DNA of 64,000 bases, taken from the NCBI GenBank assembly GCA_003577245.1, contig QEVS01000003.1:116300-180299 (forward strand), read 5' to 3'. Each line of letters opens with the position of its first letter. The stretch's first letter is position 1. Source of the stretch: a bacterium. GTDB lineage: Bacteria > Chloroflexota > Dehalococcoidia > Tepidiformales > Tepidiformaceae. Both the position numbers and the translations under genes were made by a program. Below, in pieces: positions 25,139 to 32,639 of the stretch. The notes under the pieces were generated by a model. That model did not search any database. It saw nothing but the letters and a program-made list of their open reading frames with translations, and had not been told where the DNA came from.

Positions 25139-25525
25139 ATGGACACACGGCTCGCACTTCTCTCCGCTGCTGCCTTCGCCGGCGTTCTCGTCGGCGGCAC
25201 GCTCATCGCCGATCCGTCTCTCGGGTCCTCGATCAGTCCCGCTTCCGTCTGGTCGCAGGCCGCCGGCGCCCTGGGGGACCAGGACGAGGACGGCGAAGAG
25301 TGGGACTCGCGCGACGGCGCTGCCGATGACGACGGTGAGAACAACGGGAGCCGGGATTCCCTCGACGACGACGACGGCGACGACGCCCGGGATGACTGTG
25401 ACGGCGACCGCGAAGCGCACGAAGACCGCGACGAGCACGACGAGCACGAAGACCACGACGAGCACGAAGACCATGACGAAGATGACCGCGCCGACCGGGA
25501 CGAGCACGGCAACGGCGACCACTAG
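25139..25525 (+). CDS. secreted highly acidic Asp/Glu/His-rich protein
   Basis: A 128-aa exported protein: signal peptide (about residues 1-24), a short spacer, and from residue 47 on a run made almost only of Asp, Glu, His, Arg and Gly, with one Cys (C87). The stretch at residues 98-116 repeats 'DEHEDH'. It should be strongly anionic and disordered and bind several divalent cations. The ATG at 25139 (GAGG upstream) begins the good signal; the longer frame from 24965 runs over the divergent promoter region. Divergent from a two-component system whose sensor loop has similar acidic His-containing sequence, and followed directly by a Thr-rich protein and a ferric-reductase-like protein. Function inferred as metal binding or buffering; no homologue recognised. 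Confidence 0.65.
   Translation: MDTRLALLSAAAFAGVLVGGTLIADPSLGSSISPASVWSQAAGALGDQDEDGEEWDSRDGAADDDGENNGSRDSLDDDDGDDARDDCDGDREAHEDRDEHDEHEDHDEHEDHDEDDRADRDEHGNGDH
25439..25474 (+). repeat. two tandem 18-base repeats coding DEHEDH
   Basis: Units at 25439-25456 and 25457-25474 differ only at the last base (C versus T). They encode the repeated acidic/His hexapeptide in the secreted protein and suggest recent slippage expansion. Confidence 0.8.
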
Positions 25526-25798
25526 ATGGCCGCCAACTACGTCCGCCTGAAGGCGGCAATCGCCGCCGGCTCGGCCGCCGCGGTCGTCTGGGGATGGGTC
25601 TACTTCGACAGCTCCCAAACCTTTGCGGGCCCCGGCGAAACCACATCCGCCGGGGCCGCTGATACAGCCGTGCCGGTGACCTCCACGCCAGCCGCCACCG
25701 GGACAGCCGGTACAGCTGCAACGGCAAAGGCAACCGCCACGGCGACGCCCCGCACGGTCACGCAGTCGACGCCCGCCCGGAGGACTCGAGGCTCATGA
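25526..25798 (+). CDS. membrane-anchored Thr/Ala-rich small protein
   Basis: A 90-aa protein of unknown function: one N-terminal helix (about residues 7-25, 'AAIAAGSAAAVVWGWVYF') and a low-complexity Thr/Ala/Pro tail outside. The start ATG directly follows the stop of the acidic-protein gene, and the stop overlaps the next start as ATGA. In similar loci of other bacteria this position is often held by an FMN-binding protein with the same anchor and Thr-rich linker followed by the flavin domain. Here the flavin domain is absent and I find no frameshift that would restore it. It could be a reduced remnant or a true short linker protein. Confidence 0.6.
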   Translation: MAANYVRLKAAIAAGSAAAVVWGWVYFDSSQTFAGPGETTSAGAADTAVPVTSTPAATGTAGTAATAKATATATPRTVTQSTPARRTRGS

Positions 25799-26487
25799 CC
25801 CGCACACGCTCCACCGATGCTGTTGCGGCCTTTATCGGCGCCCTAGTCTCGACGCTCATGCTCAAGGGGGCCAGCTTCGGCCACGCGCCCTGGTACATCA
25901 GCCGCTCTTCGGGCCTCGTCGCCTACGTCCTCCTGACCCTCTCGGTCGTCCTCGGGTTGATGCTCAGCGCCCGGTCGCCACGCCCCTTGCTGCCACGCGC
26001 GCTCGCGTTCGACCTCCACCAGTTCCTCAGCATCCTCACACTCACCATGATCGGCGTGCACGCCGGGATCCTCCTCTTCGACACCTACCTCGGCTTCGGA
26101 CCGTCCGAGATCCTGGTCCCCTTCGCATCCGGCAGCCAGCCTCTCCTTACGGCTACCGGTGTCATCGCCACCTGGTCGCTCATTGGCGTCACGGCCAGCT
26201 TCTGGGTGCGCCGGCACATTGGCCAGCGGACGTGGCGACGGCTCCACTACGTCTCCTTCGCCAGCTGGCTCCTGGCCCTGGTTCACGGCTTTGCGCAGGG
26301 CACCGACACCCACATTCCCTTCGTGAGCGCCACCTACATTCTCTCCGCCGCGGTCGTCGCCGGTCTCCTGACGTACCGCATCGGCTCCAGGAGCGGCTCT
26401 CGTACCCCGGCCTCAACCCCTCCTCCGCATGCCGGGCCCGGGAGTCGCGAATCTCGGAGGCTCGCCTCGCGAGCGGCCTCCGACTGA
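25795..26487 (+). CDS. ferric reductase-like transmembrane haem b protein
   Basis: A 230-aa membrane protein with about six helices and two His pairs on neighbouring helices: H75/H89 ('LHQFLSILTLTMIGVHAGIL') and H151/H164 ('LHYVSFASWLLALVHG'). The spacing (13 and 12 residues between) is that of ferric-reductase/NADPH-oxidase-type bis-haem b proteins. There is no cytosolic flavin/NAD domain, so electrons must come from or go to a separate partner. ATGA overlap with the preceding Thr-rich gene. With apbE across the divergent promoter, the set resembles flavin-based transmembrane electron transfer modules. Substrate unknown. Confidence 0.82.
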   Translation: MTRTRSTDAVAAFIGALVSTLMLKGASFGHAPWYISRSSGLVAYVLLTLSVVLGLMLSARSPRPLLPRALAFDLHQFLSILTLTMIGVHAGILLFDTYLGFGPSEILVPFASGSQPLLTATGVIATWSLIGVTASFWVRRHIGQRTWRRLHYVSFASWLLALVHGFAQGTDTHIPFVSATYILSAAVVAGLLTYRIGSRSGSRTPASTPPPHAGPGSRESRRLASRAASD

Positions 26488-26562
26488 GCGCGGGAGGCCG
26501 GCGGCGCCGCCTGGTGGGTGCCGCCGGTTCCCCGTTGCTTCGCGAAACGATACCTTCCCGCC

Positions 26563-27492
26563 ATGAAGACAGACCCTGCCGCCCCGCTCTTCGTCGTCAA
26601 CCCCATGTCCGGCGGCGGACGCACAAAGAAGCGATGGCCCGCCCTCGAGCGCGCCCTTGCCCGGGCGGGCTTCGAGCCCGATGCCGCCTTCACCATGTAC
26701 CACGGCCACGGCTACGGCCTCGCCGCTGCCGCCCTCGAAGATGGGCGCCGAACCATCATCGCCGTCGGCGGCGATGGCACCCTCAACGAAATCATCAGCG
26801 CCGTCATCGATGCCGGGCAGGCCGCCGGCGTGCGCGTCGGCACCATCCCCATGGGCACCGGCAAGGATGTTGGCAAGTGCCTCGGCATCGCCGATCCGGT
26901 CAGGGCAATCCGCGCCATCGCCAGCGGCGCCGAACGCCGGCTCGACGTGGGCCGCGTCGCAGCTCACGATGAGTTCGGCAACCCCGTAGTCCGCCACTTC
27001 CTGCTTGAATTGAGCGCCGGCTGGATCCCCGAGGTTTCGAAGTCGACTCCGCGCATGCTCAAGCTGCTCGGCGATACCGCCCCTTACATCATGACCACCT
27101 TCGCAAAGATGCTGGGCCCCATGAACCGCGATTTCGAGGTCCAGATCGATGGCCAGCAATTCCACGGCCGCTACAACTCCGTCTCCATCCACAACATGGA
27201 ACTCTGGGGCGGCGACATGGTGGCCGTGCCCGGTGCTGCGCCCGACGACGGCCTCTTCGATGTCATCCGCTGGGGGCCGCTGGGCCGCCGTGCGGTGATC
27301 AAGGCCGTTCGCGACATGCAGGCCGGTGGCACCCACCTTGGTACGGAAGGCATCGACCATCATGCGGCCCGCGTCATCGAGCTCGCCTCTCCGAAGAAGA
27401 GCTACCTCGACGCGGACGGCGAGCCCGGCGGCTATCTTCCCGCGCGCATCGAGATCCTCCCCGGCATCCTTCGCTTCCTCGCCCCGGAGTAG
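26563..27492 (+). CDS. diacylglycerol kinase-family lipid kinase
   Basis: A 309-aa member of the DAGK catalytic family. The start MKTDPAAPLFVVNPMSGGG gives the usual first strand and the Asn-Pro glycine turn. The nucleotide motif is 'IAVGGDGTLNEIISAV' (about residue 66), then 'GTIPMGTGKDVGK' and near the C-terminus 'VAVPGAAPDDGLFDVI' and 'LDADGEPGG'. Members phosphorylate diacylglycerol or related lipids. ATG 26563 is used; the frame is open 15 codons further up. It stands alone between the haem protein and ftsY. Exact lipid unknown. Confidence 0.92.
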   Translation: MKTDPAAPLFVVNPMSGGGRTKKRWPALERALARAGFEPDAAFTMYHGHGYGLAAAALEDGRRTIIAVGGDGTLNEIISAVIDAGQAAGVRVGTIPMGTGKDVGKCLGIADPVRAIRAIASGAERRLDVGRVAAHDEFGNPVVRHFLLELSAGWIPEVSKSTPRMLKLLGDTAPYIMTTFAKMLGPMNRDFEVQIDGQQFHGRYNSVSIHNMELWGGDMVAVPGAAPDDGLFDVIRWGPLGRRAVIKAVRDMQAGGTHLGTEGIDHHAARVIELASPKKSYLDADGEPGGYLPARIEILPGILRFLAPE

Positions 27493-27566
27493 GGCAGGGG
27501 CTTCTCGCCCCTCACACCGGCGCGGTCTACCATCAGGTCCACACTCTGCTCGAAGGAGCCTTGCAC

Positions 27567-28583
27567 GTGCGGTTCTGGCGCAGGAGACCAACCACGGAGA
27601 CCGCCGCGCAGGCACCCGCGGAAGAAAGCCCCGCCCCTCCGGCGTTCACGCCCGAGGAAGCTGCCGAGATCCACGCCCAGACCGAGCGCGCCGTAGAGCG
27701 CACCCGGCGAGGCTTCTTCGGACGCCTCTCCGGCCTCTTCGAACGCTCCGACTTCGGCGATGAGCTCTGGGAGGAGCTTGAGGAGATCCTCATCACCTCG
27801 GACACGGGGCTCGCCACCACCGAGGTCATCCTCGGCCGCACCCGCAAACGCACAAAGGATGAAGGCGCCAGGCAGAGCGAGCGCGTGCGTGAGATCCTCC
27901 GGGAAGAGCTCGTCCACGTGCTCGATGAACCGGCCAGGGCTCACCCGGCCTGGGCGCTCGACAACCCGCCCCCCATGCTCATCCTGCTCGTTGTGGGCGT
28001 GAACGGCGCCGGCAAGACCACAACCATCGCCAAGATGGCGCACGCCTTCAAAGCCGATGGCGCAACCGTCATCCTTGGCGCCGCCGACACCTTCCGTGCG
28101 GCCGCCTCGGACCAGCTCAAGGTCTGGGGCGAACGCGTCGGCGTGCGCGTCGTTGCCCATCAACCCAACGCCGACCCCGGCGCCGTCGTCTTCGACACGC
28201 TGAGCGCCGCCGAATCGGCGAAGGCCGAGATCGTCATCATCGATACCGCCGGGCGCCTCCACACCAAGACCAACCTCATGGAGGAGCTGAAGAAGATCAA
28301 CCGCGTCATCCAGCGCTCCTATCCCGATGCCCCCCATGAGACCCTCCTCGTGCTCGACGCCACCACCGGCCAGAACGGCCTCATGCAGGCGCGCACCTTC
28401 ACCGAAGCCGTGGGCGTCACCGGCATTGTGCTGGCGAAGCTCGATGGGACCGCCCGGGGAGGCATTGCCTTCGCCATCGCCCACGACCTGGGTATTCCCG
28501 TCCGTTTCATTGGCACCGGCGAGAAGATGGGCGACCTCGCGCCTTTCGATGCTCATGAGTTCGTGGACTCGCTCCTTTCCTGA
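27567..28583 (+). CDS. ftsY: signal recognition particle receptor FtsY
   Basis: A 338-aa SRP-receptor GTPase. An acidic/Ala-rich N-terminal segment of about 45 residues is followed by the NG domain. G1 is '[16 protein letters not shown]', then '[13 protein letters not shown]', G3 '[10 protein letters not shown]', G4 '[11 protein letters not shown]', and the closing '[19 protein letters not shown]'. GTG 27567 is preferred over TTG 27561, because AAGGAG lies eight bases before the GTG and only two before the TTG. It delivers ribosomes with nascent membrane proteins to SecYEG together with Ffh. The next gene, a large membrane protein, starts 10 bases downstream. Confidence 0.96.
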   Translation: MRFWRRRPTTETAAQAPAEESPAPPAFTPEEAAEIHAQTERAVERTRRGFFGRLSGLFERSDFGDELWEELEEILITSDTGLATTEVILGRTRKRTKDEGARQSERVREILREELVHVLDEPARAHPAWALDNPPPMLILLVVGVNGAGKTTTIAKMAHAFKADGATVILGAADTFRAAASDQLKVWGERVGVRVVAHQPNADPGAVVFDTLSAAESAKAEIVIIDTAGRLHTKTNLMEELKKINRVIQRSYPDAPHETLLVLDATTGQNGLMQARTFTEAVGVTGIVLAKLDGTARGGIAFAIAHDLGIPVRFIGTGEKMGDLAPFDAHEFVDSLLS

Positions 28584-28593
28584 GAGGTAGCCG

Positions 28594-31005
28594 ATGGGAC
28601 CGGTGATGGCGTTCTGGGCGGTTGCGCTGCTGATAGCGGCGCTCGCCCTGCCCATCGCCTTCACGCTCTTCAGGCGCTTCCCCGATGCGGGCGCCGGGCT
28701 CAGTTTCCCTCTCGGCCTGGCGCTGGTGGGATTCGGCTACTTCACCCTCCGGGTGGCCAGCGTCCTGCCCGCGGGCAGAGCCGGTTACGTGTTGGCCGTG
28801 GCTCTCTTCGCCCTGCTTTCGGCCACCGTAGCGGCCCGCGACCGGCGCTTCTGGGCCACCCTGCGACGCTCCCTGCCTGCTCTCATGATCACCGCCGGGC
28901 TCTTCACCCTGGCGTTCTTCGCTTACGTGGCGTTCCGCTCTTTCCGCCCCGACGTCGCCGGGACCGAGCAGCCCATGGACTTCATGTACCTGAACGCCAC
29001 CCTGGAGTCCCCCGCCTACCCGCCGCACGATCCGTGGCTGGCGGGCCAGCGCGCGAGCTACTACTACTTCGGCTACCTGCAGGTGGGTGTGCTCACGGCC
29101 GTTTCCGGGGTGAAATCGTCGGTTGGCTACAACCTGGGGCTCGCCTACACCTTCGCAGCCGCTGCCACGGCGATCGCTTCGCTTGTGGCCGCGCTCACGC
29201 GCTGTTCGCTCGGCCGGCGCGGGCGAAGATGGGCCGTGCCGGCGGCCGGGGTGGCAGTCGTCATGCTGCTCGGGATCGGGTCCCTTTCGGCCGTCTTCGA
29301 ATGGGCCGCAGCCCACGGCCACTACAACCGCGATGTATTCGAGCTGATGGGCGTCGAGTGGCTCATCCCCTGCGAGCCGGGAGTGACCGGGAACTGCTTC
29401 TCCGGACCTGCGGACCCCCGAACCACCGCCTGGTACCCCACCGAGTACTGGTTCTGGTGGCGCGGCACCCGCATCATCCCCGATACGATCACCGAGTTCC
29501 CCTTCTTCAGCTTCATGCTGGGCGACCTGCACCCGCACGTGATGGCTATCCCGCTTGTCCTGCTGGCCCTGGGGCTCAGCGCCGCCACATGGCGCGGACG
29601 TTCCCTCCTCCGCCTCCAGAGCCACCTCAGGAGCCCGTTCACGGGCGTGGTGCTCGCACTCCTGCTCGGCGCCCTTGCCTTCCAAAACGCCTGGGACCTG
29701 CTCACCTTCAGCGGGGCGTTCGCACTCGCCGTACTGGTGCGGAATCTGCGGGCAGCTCCTCCCGGGAGGGCACTCGTGGCCACCGCAGGCTACCTGGGAC
29801 CCCTCTTTGCCCTCGCCGTCGTGGCCTACCTGCCGTGGTACCTGGACTTCAGCTCCCAGGCTTCCGGGCTCTATCCGTACGCCGGCCGCGGAACCCGGCC
29901 GGCCCATGCCTTCCTCCAGTTCGGCCCCTTGCTGCTCGCCGGGCTCCTGACGCTCGTCCCCGCTGCTCGCCCCTTTGATCGCGACGCCGCGGCGCGTTTC
30001 GTGGCCCACGCCGCCTGGGTCCTGCTCCTGCCCATGGCGCTCTGGGTCGCGCTCACCATCTACCACCACGACCTCTCCGAAGCGCTGCAGGCCCGGCGGG
30101 CCGGGGGGTGGGTGACCCTCGGCGCCTATGGCGCGGCAACGTGGGCGTTGGTCACGGCCTTCCTGTTGCTTGCCTGGCAACGGCGGGCTGCCGCGCTGCC
30201 CACGGGAATGGCGGCGGCAGGCGCCCTCCTCCTCTTTGGAGCGGAGCTCTTCCTTATTCGTGACGTGTTCTTCGGCGGCACTCCCCGCCTGAACACGGTC
30301 TTCAAGCTCACCTACCAGGCCTGGGTCCTGCTCTCCGTGGCGGGCGCCGTGGGCCTGGCAACCGCCATCCGCGACGCCCGGACCGGGCACGCGCCGGGCT
30401 GGCTGGCGGTGCCCGTGGGGGCGCTGCTGGTCGCCGGGCTCGCCTACCCGCTGACCGCGGCGCCAAATCGCACCGAAGGCTTCAGCGGCGGCACCGCCAT
30501 CGATGGGCTCGCCTTCCTCGCCCGCGACGACCCGTCCGAATATGCGCTCACCCGGTGGGTACACGACCATACGGCCCCGGGCGACATCATCCTGGAGGCC
30601 ACCGGGCGGGCCTGGCGCCGCGACGAGAACGGCCGCCCCGTGATCTACGACAGCCGCATCGACTACACCGACGCCGGCCGTATCGCCGCCCGCACCGGAC
30701 GCCAGACCCTCATCGGCTGGTACTCGCACGAAATCCAGTGGCGCGGCGATACGGAGGCGAATCGCAAAGAGTTCAATCGCCGCCAGGACCTCGTCGACTC
30801 CGCCTACACGAGCCCCGACCCCTTGCGCGCCGTGGAGGTAATGAAAGAGACAGGAGCGAGGTACCTGGTAGTGGGCCGGGTCGAACTTTCCCGTTACGCT
30901 GGCGACATCATGCCGCCCTTCGAGACGGTGCTTGAAATCGCCTTCGAATCGGGAGGGCTGCGCGTCTACCGCCTGCCCGAAGGCGGCGCGGGCACCGCCA
31001 GGTGA
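28594..31005 (+). CDS. DUF2298 (Chlor_Arch_YYY) multi-pass membrane protein
   Basis: An 803-aa protein with about 16 membrane helices. Family marks: 'FMYLNATLESPAYPPHDPWL' with the Tyr-rich 'ASYYYFGYLQVG', the loop 'ITEFPFFSFMLGDLHPHVMA', and C-terminal 'ESRID'-like 'DSRIDYTDAGRIAARTG' with 'IGWYSHEIQWRG'. The family is found in Chloroflexota and archaea and is thought to be a GT-C-type membrane glycosyltransferase, but I know of no proven activity. Ribosome site GAGAGG before ATG 28594. Its stop overlaps the next start (GTGA). It opens a five-gene cluster for surface glycan or protein glycosylation. Confidence 0.9.
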   Translation: MGPVMAFWAVALLIAALALPIAFTLFRRFPDAGAGLSFPLGLALVGFGYFTLRVASVLPAGRAGYVLAVALFALLSATVAARDRRFWATLRRSLPALMITAGLFTLAFFAYVAFRSFRPDVAGTEQPMDFMYLNATLESPAYPPHDPWLAGQRASYYYFGYLQVGVLTAVSGVKSSVGYNLGLAYTFAAAATAIASLVAALTRCSLGRRGRRWAVPAAGVAVVMLLGIGSLSAVFEWAAAHGHYNRDVFELMGVEWLIPCEPGVTGNCFSGPADPRTTAWYPTEYWFWWRGTRIIPDTITEFPFFSFMLGDLHPHVMAIPLVLLALGLSAATWRGRSLLRLQSHLRSPFTGVVLALLLGALAFQNAWDLLTFSGAFALAVLVRNLRAAPPGRALVATAGYLGPLFALAVVAYLPWYLDFSSQASGLYPYAGRGTRPAHAFLQFGPLLLAGLLTLVPAARPFDRDAAARFVAHAAWVLLLPMALWVALTIYHHDLSEALQARRAGGWVTLGAYGAATWALVTAFLLLAWQRRAAALPTGMAAAGALLLFGAELFLIRDVFFGGTPRLNTVFKLTYQAWVLLSVAGAVGLATAIRDARTGHAPGWLAVPVGALLVAGLAYPLTAAPNRTEGFSGGTAIDGLAFLARDDPSEYALTRWVHDHTAPGDIILEATGRAWRRDENGRPVIYDSRIDYTDAGRIAARTGRQTLIGWYSHEIQWRGDTEANRKEFNRRQDLVDSAYTSPDPLRAVEVMKETGARYLVVGRVELSRYAGDIMPPFETVLEIAFESGGLRVYRLPEGGAGTAR

Positions 31006-32639
31006 GCGAACCCGGCCGCCCGGGCGGCGCCGCGCAAGGGCGAGAGCTCGCAGTCCCCGTTTCGGCAGTGGCGTGGCTGGCTGTCGCCGTGCTGTTCGTG
31101 CTCATGAGGCTGGGGCCGGTCTGGCAGGCGCCCGTGGGAGGGGCCGAGCTGGTCCACCTCTCCGGGGCGTGGCAGGCCCGAGAGGGAATCGCCGATCCCC
31201 GCTTTGTGCCCACCCTCTTCCAGGCGCTCAGCACCCTCCTCCTCCACTGGAGCACGTCCGAAGTCCCATCCAGGGTGCTCGCCTTCCTCGCCACGGCGAC
31301 TCTCCCCGGCGCGCTCTACTTCCTGCGGCCACAGCTCGGAAACGGCGGCGCACTGCTGGCGCTTCTCTTCCTGGCGTTCGATGGCCCCGGGATTGCCCTC
31401 GGCGTCTCCGCTTCGGCCATGGCGTTCGACCTCACCCTCGCCGCCTGGTTGCTCGTGGCACTCGCCCGGCCGGGGCTGCCCGCGCCCGCGTGGGGCGGGG
31501 TTGCCTTCCTTGTATCCACCGGTGGCCCGGCCACATTGCCGCTCATTGCTGCCGCGGCCTTGCTCGCCGCAATCCGGCCCGGGCTGGTGGCCCGCGACAT
31601 GCGCCTTGCCTGGGCTGGCGCCGGGGCGCTCGCCGGCGTTACGGCTACCACGCTGCGCTTCGGCCTTGGAGTCGATGGCCTGCGCATCGCCCCCTTCGAC
31701 CTCTTCGCGGCCGGCTTCGAAGAGGAGTGGTCGACCGCAACGGCCCTCGAGTCCGTGGCCCTCTATACCTGGCCGCTCGCGATCGGTGGGATTGCGGCAG
31801 GCGTTTTGCGTGGCCGGTCCGCCCTGCGCGAACGCACCATAGAACCCTTCGACCTGCTGCTCCTGCTCTGGGGAGGCGCAGCACTCCTTTGGTTCCTCCT
31901 TTCGTTGCAGGTGCACAGCCTGGCTCCCGTGGTGGCCCTCTCCCTTCCGCTTGCTCTCCATCTGGGCCCCGCTGCCGCCCGTGCCGTGGATGCGGTGGCG
32001 GCGATGAAAAGGGTCAACTGGCGGCTCGCTGGCGGGCTGCTGGGGGCCGCAACGCTCCTCGCGATGATCGCGACCATGAATGTGCTCAAGTGGGCCAACC
32101 GCGGCGATGTGGGCAGCGACCGCGAGGCTGCGCTCGTGGCCGGGCTCTTCCTGATGGCGGCGGGAGCGCTCGCCTTCCTGGTGCTGGACAGGCGTACGGC
32201 TCCTGCTCTGCTTGTGGTGGCTGCCGCTGCCGGTGGCGCCTTCTTGCTGTCGGCCTCTATGGGGATTGCTCTCAGCGGGCGCGAGGAGCCTGTCCCCTCG
32301 CCCCTGGTCGCCCCGCAGGCGCCGACCCTCCGCCGCCAGGCGCTCGAGGTGGGCCACCGGATAGCAGTTCACCCGGACGTCGCCCCATCGGCGACATGGA
32401 TCTTCCGGGGCGTTCCCGTGGAGGTGATGCCACTCCCCGGCGATGCTGATGTGCTCGTCTGGCCGGCGAGTCTCCCGCAACCCCAGGGATGGGCCCCGCT
32501 TGAAGGCTCCTGGGCGCTTGAGGCACGCATCGAGCCCGCAACCGGCGGTGCTCTCGACTACATCGCCTGGCTGGTGGACCGCAACCACCTCAACGTCTCG
32601 CAGGTACCGGTCAGCGTGTTCGTGAGGGCGAGCGAATGA
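31002..32639 (+). CDS. GT-C-like polytopic membrane protein of glycosylation cluster
   Basis: A 545-aa protein with about 12 hydrophobic helices and a short soluble C-terminal domain (about residues 440-545). It is not a family I can name. The layout (short N-terminal arm, first helix, outer loop with acidic residue 'VGGAELVHLSGAW', many helices) recalls GT-C glycosyltransferases, in which an acidic residue in the first outer loop is catalytic; here Glu48 in 'GGAELVH' is the candidate. GTG start at 31002 overlaps the DUF2298 stop and its own stop overlaps the Agl23-like start, so the three are translated as a unit. Confidence 0.7.
   Translation: MSEPGRPGGAAQGRELAVPVSAVAWLAVAVLFVLMRLGPVWQAPVGGAELVHLSGAWQAREGIADPRFVPTLFQALSTLLLHWSTSEVPSRVLAFLATATLPGALYFLRPQLGNGGALLALLFLAFDGPGIALGVSASAMAFDLTLAAWLLVALARPGLPAPAWGGVAFLVSTGGPATLPLIAAAALLAAIRPGLVARDMRLAWAGAGALAGVTATTLRFGLGVDGLRIAPFDLFAAGFEEEWSTATALESVALYTWPLAIGGIAAGVLRGRSALRERTIEPFDLLLLLWGGAALLWFLLSLQVHSLAPVVALSLPLALHLGPAAARAVDAVAAMKRVNWRLAGGLLGAATLLAMIATMNVLKWANRGDVGSDREAALVAGLFLMAAGALAFLVLDRRTAPALLVVAAAAGGAFLLSASMGIALSGREEPVPSPLVAPQAPTLRRQALEVGHRIAVHPDVAPSATWIFRGVPVEVMPLPGDADVLVWPASLPQPQGWAPLEGSWALEARIEPATGGALDYIAWLVDRNHLNVSQVPVSVFVRASE

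Noticed and set aside
25430..25490. Short repeats that might suggest a CRISPR-like array
   Set aside because: They are coding repeats (DEHEDH) in the acidic protein with no spacers.
28507..30729. 740-codon open frame on the minus strand
   Set aside because: Antisense shadow of the DUF2298 gene; Gly/Glu/His/Arg-rich low-complexity sequence caused by high third-position GC.
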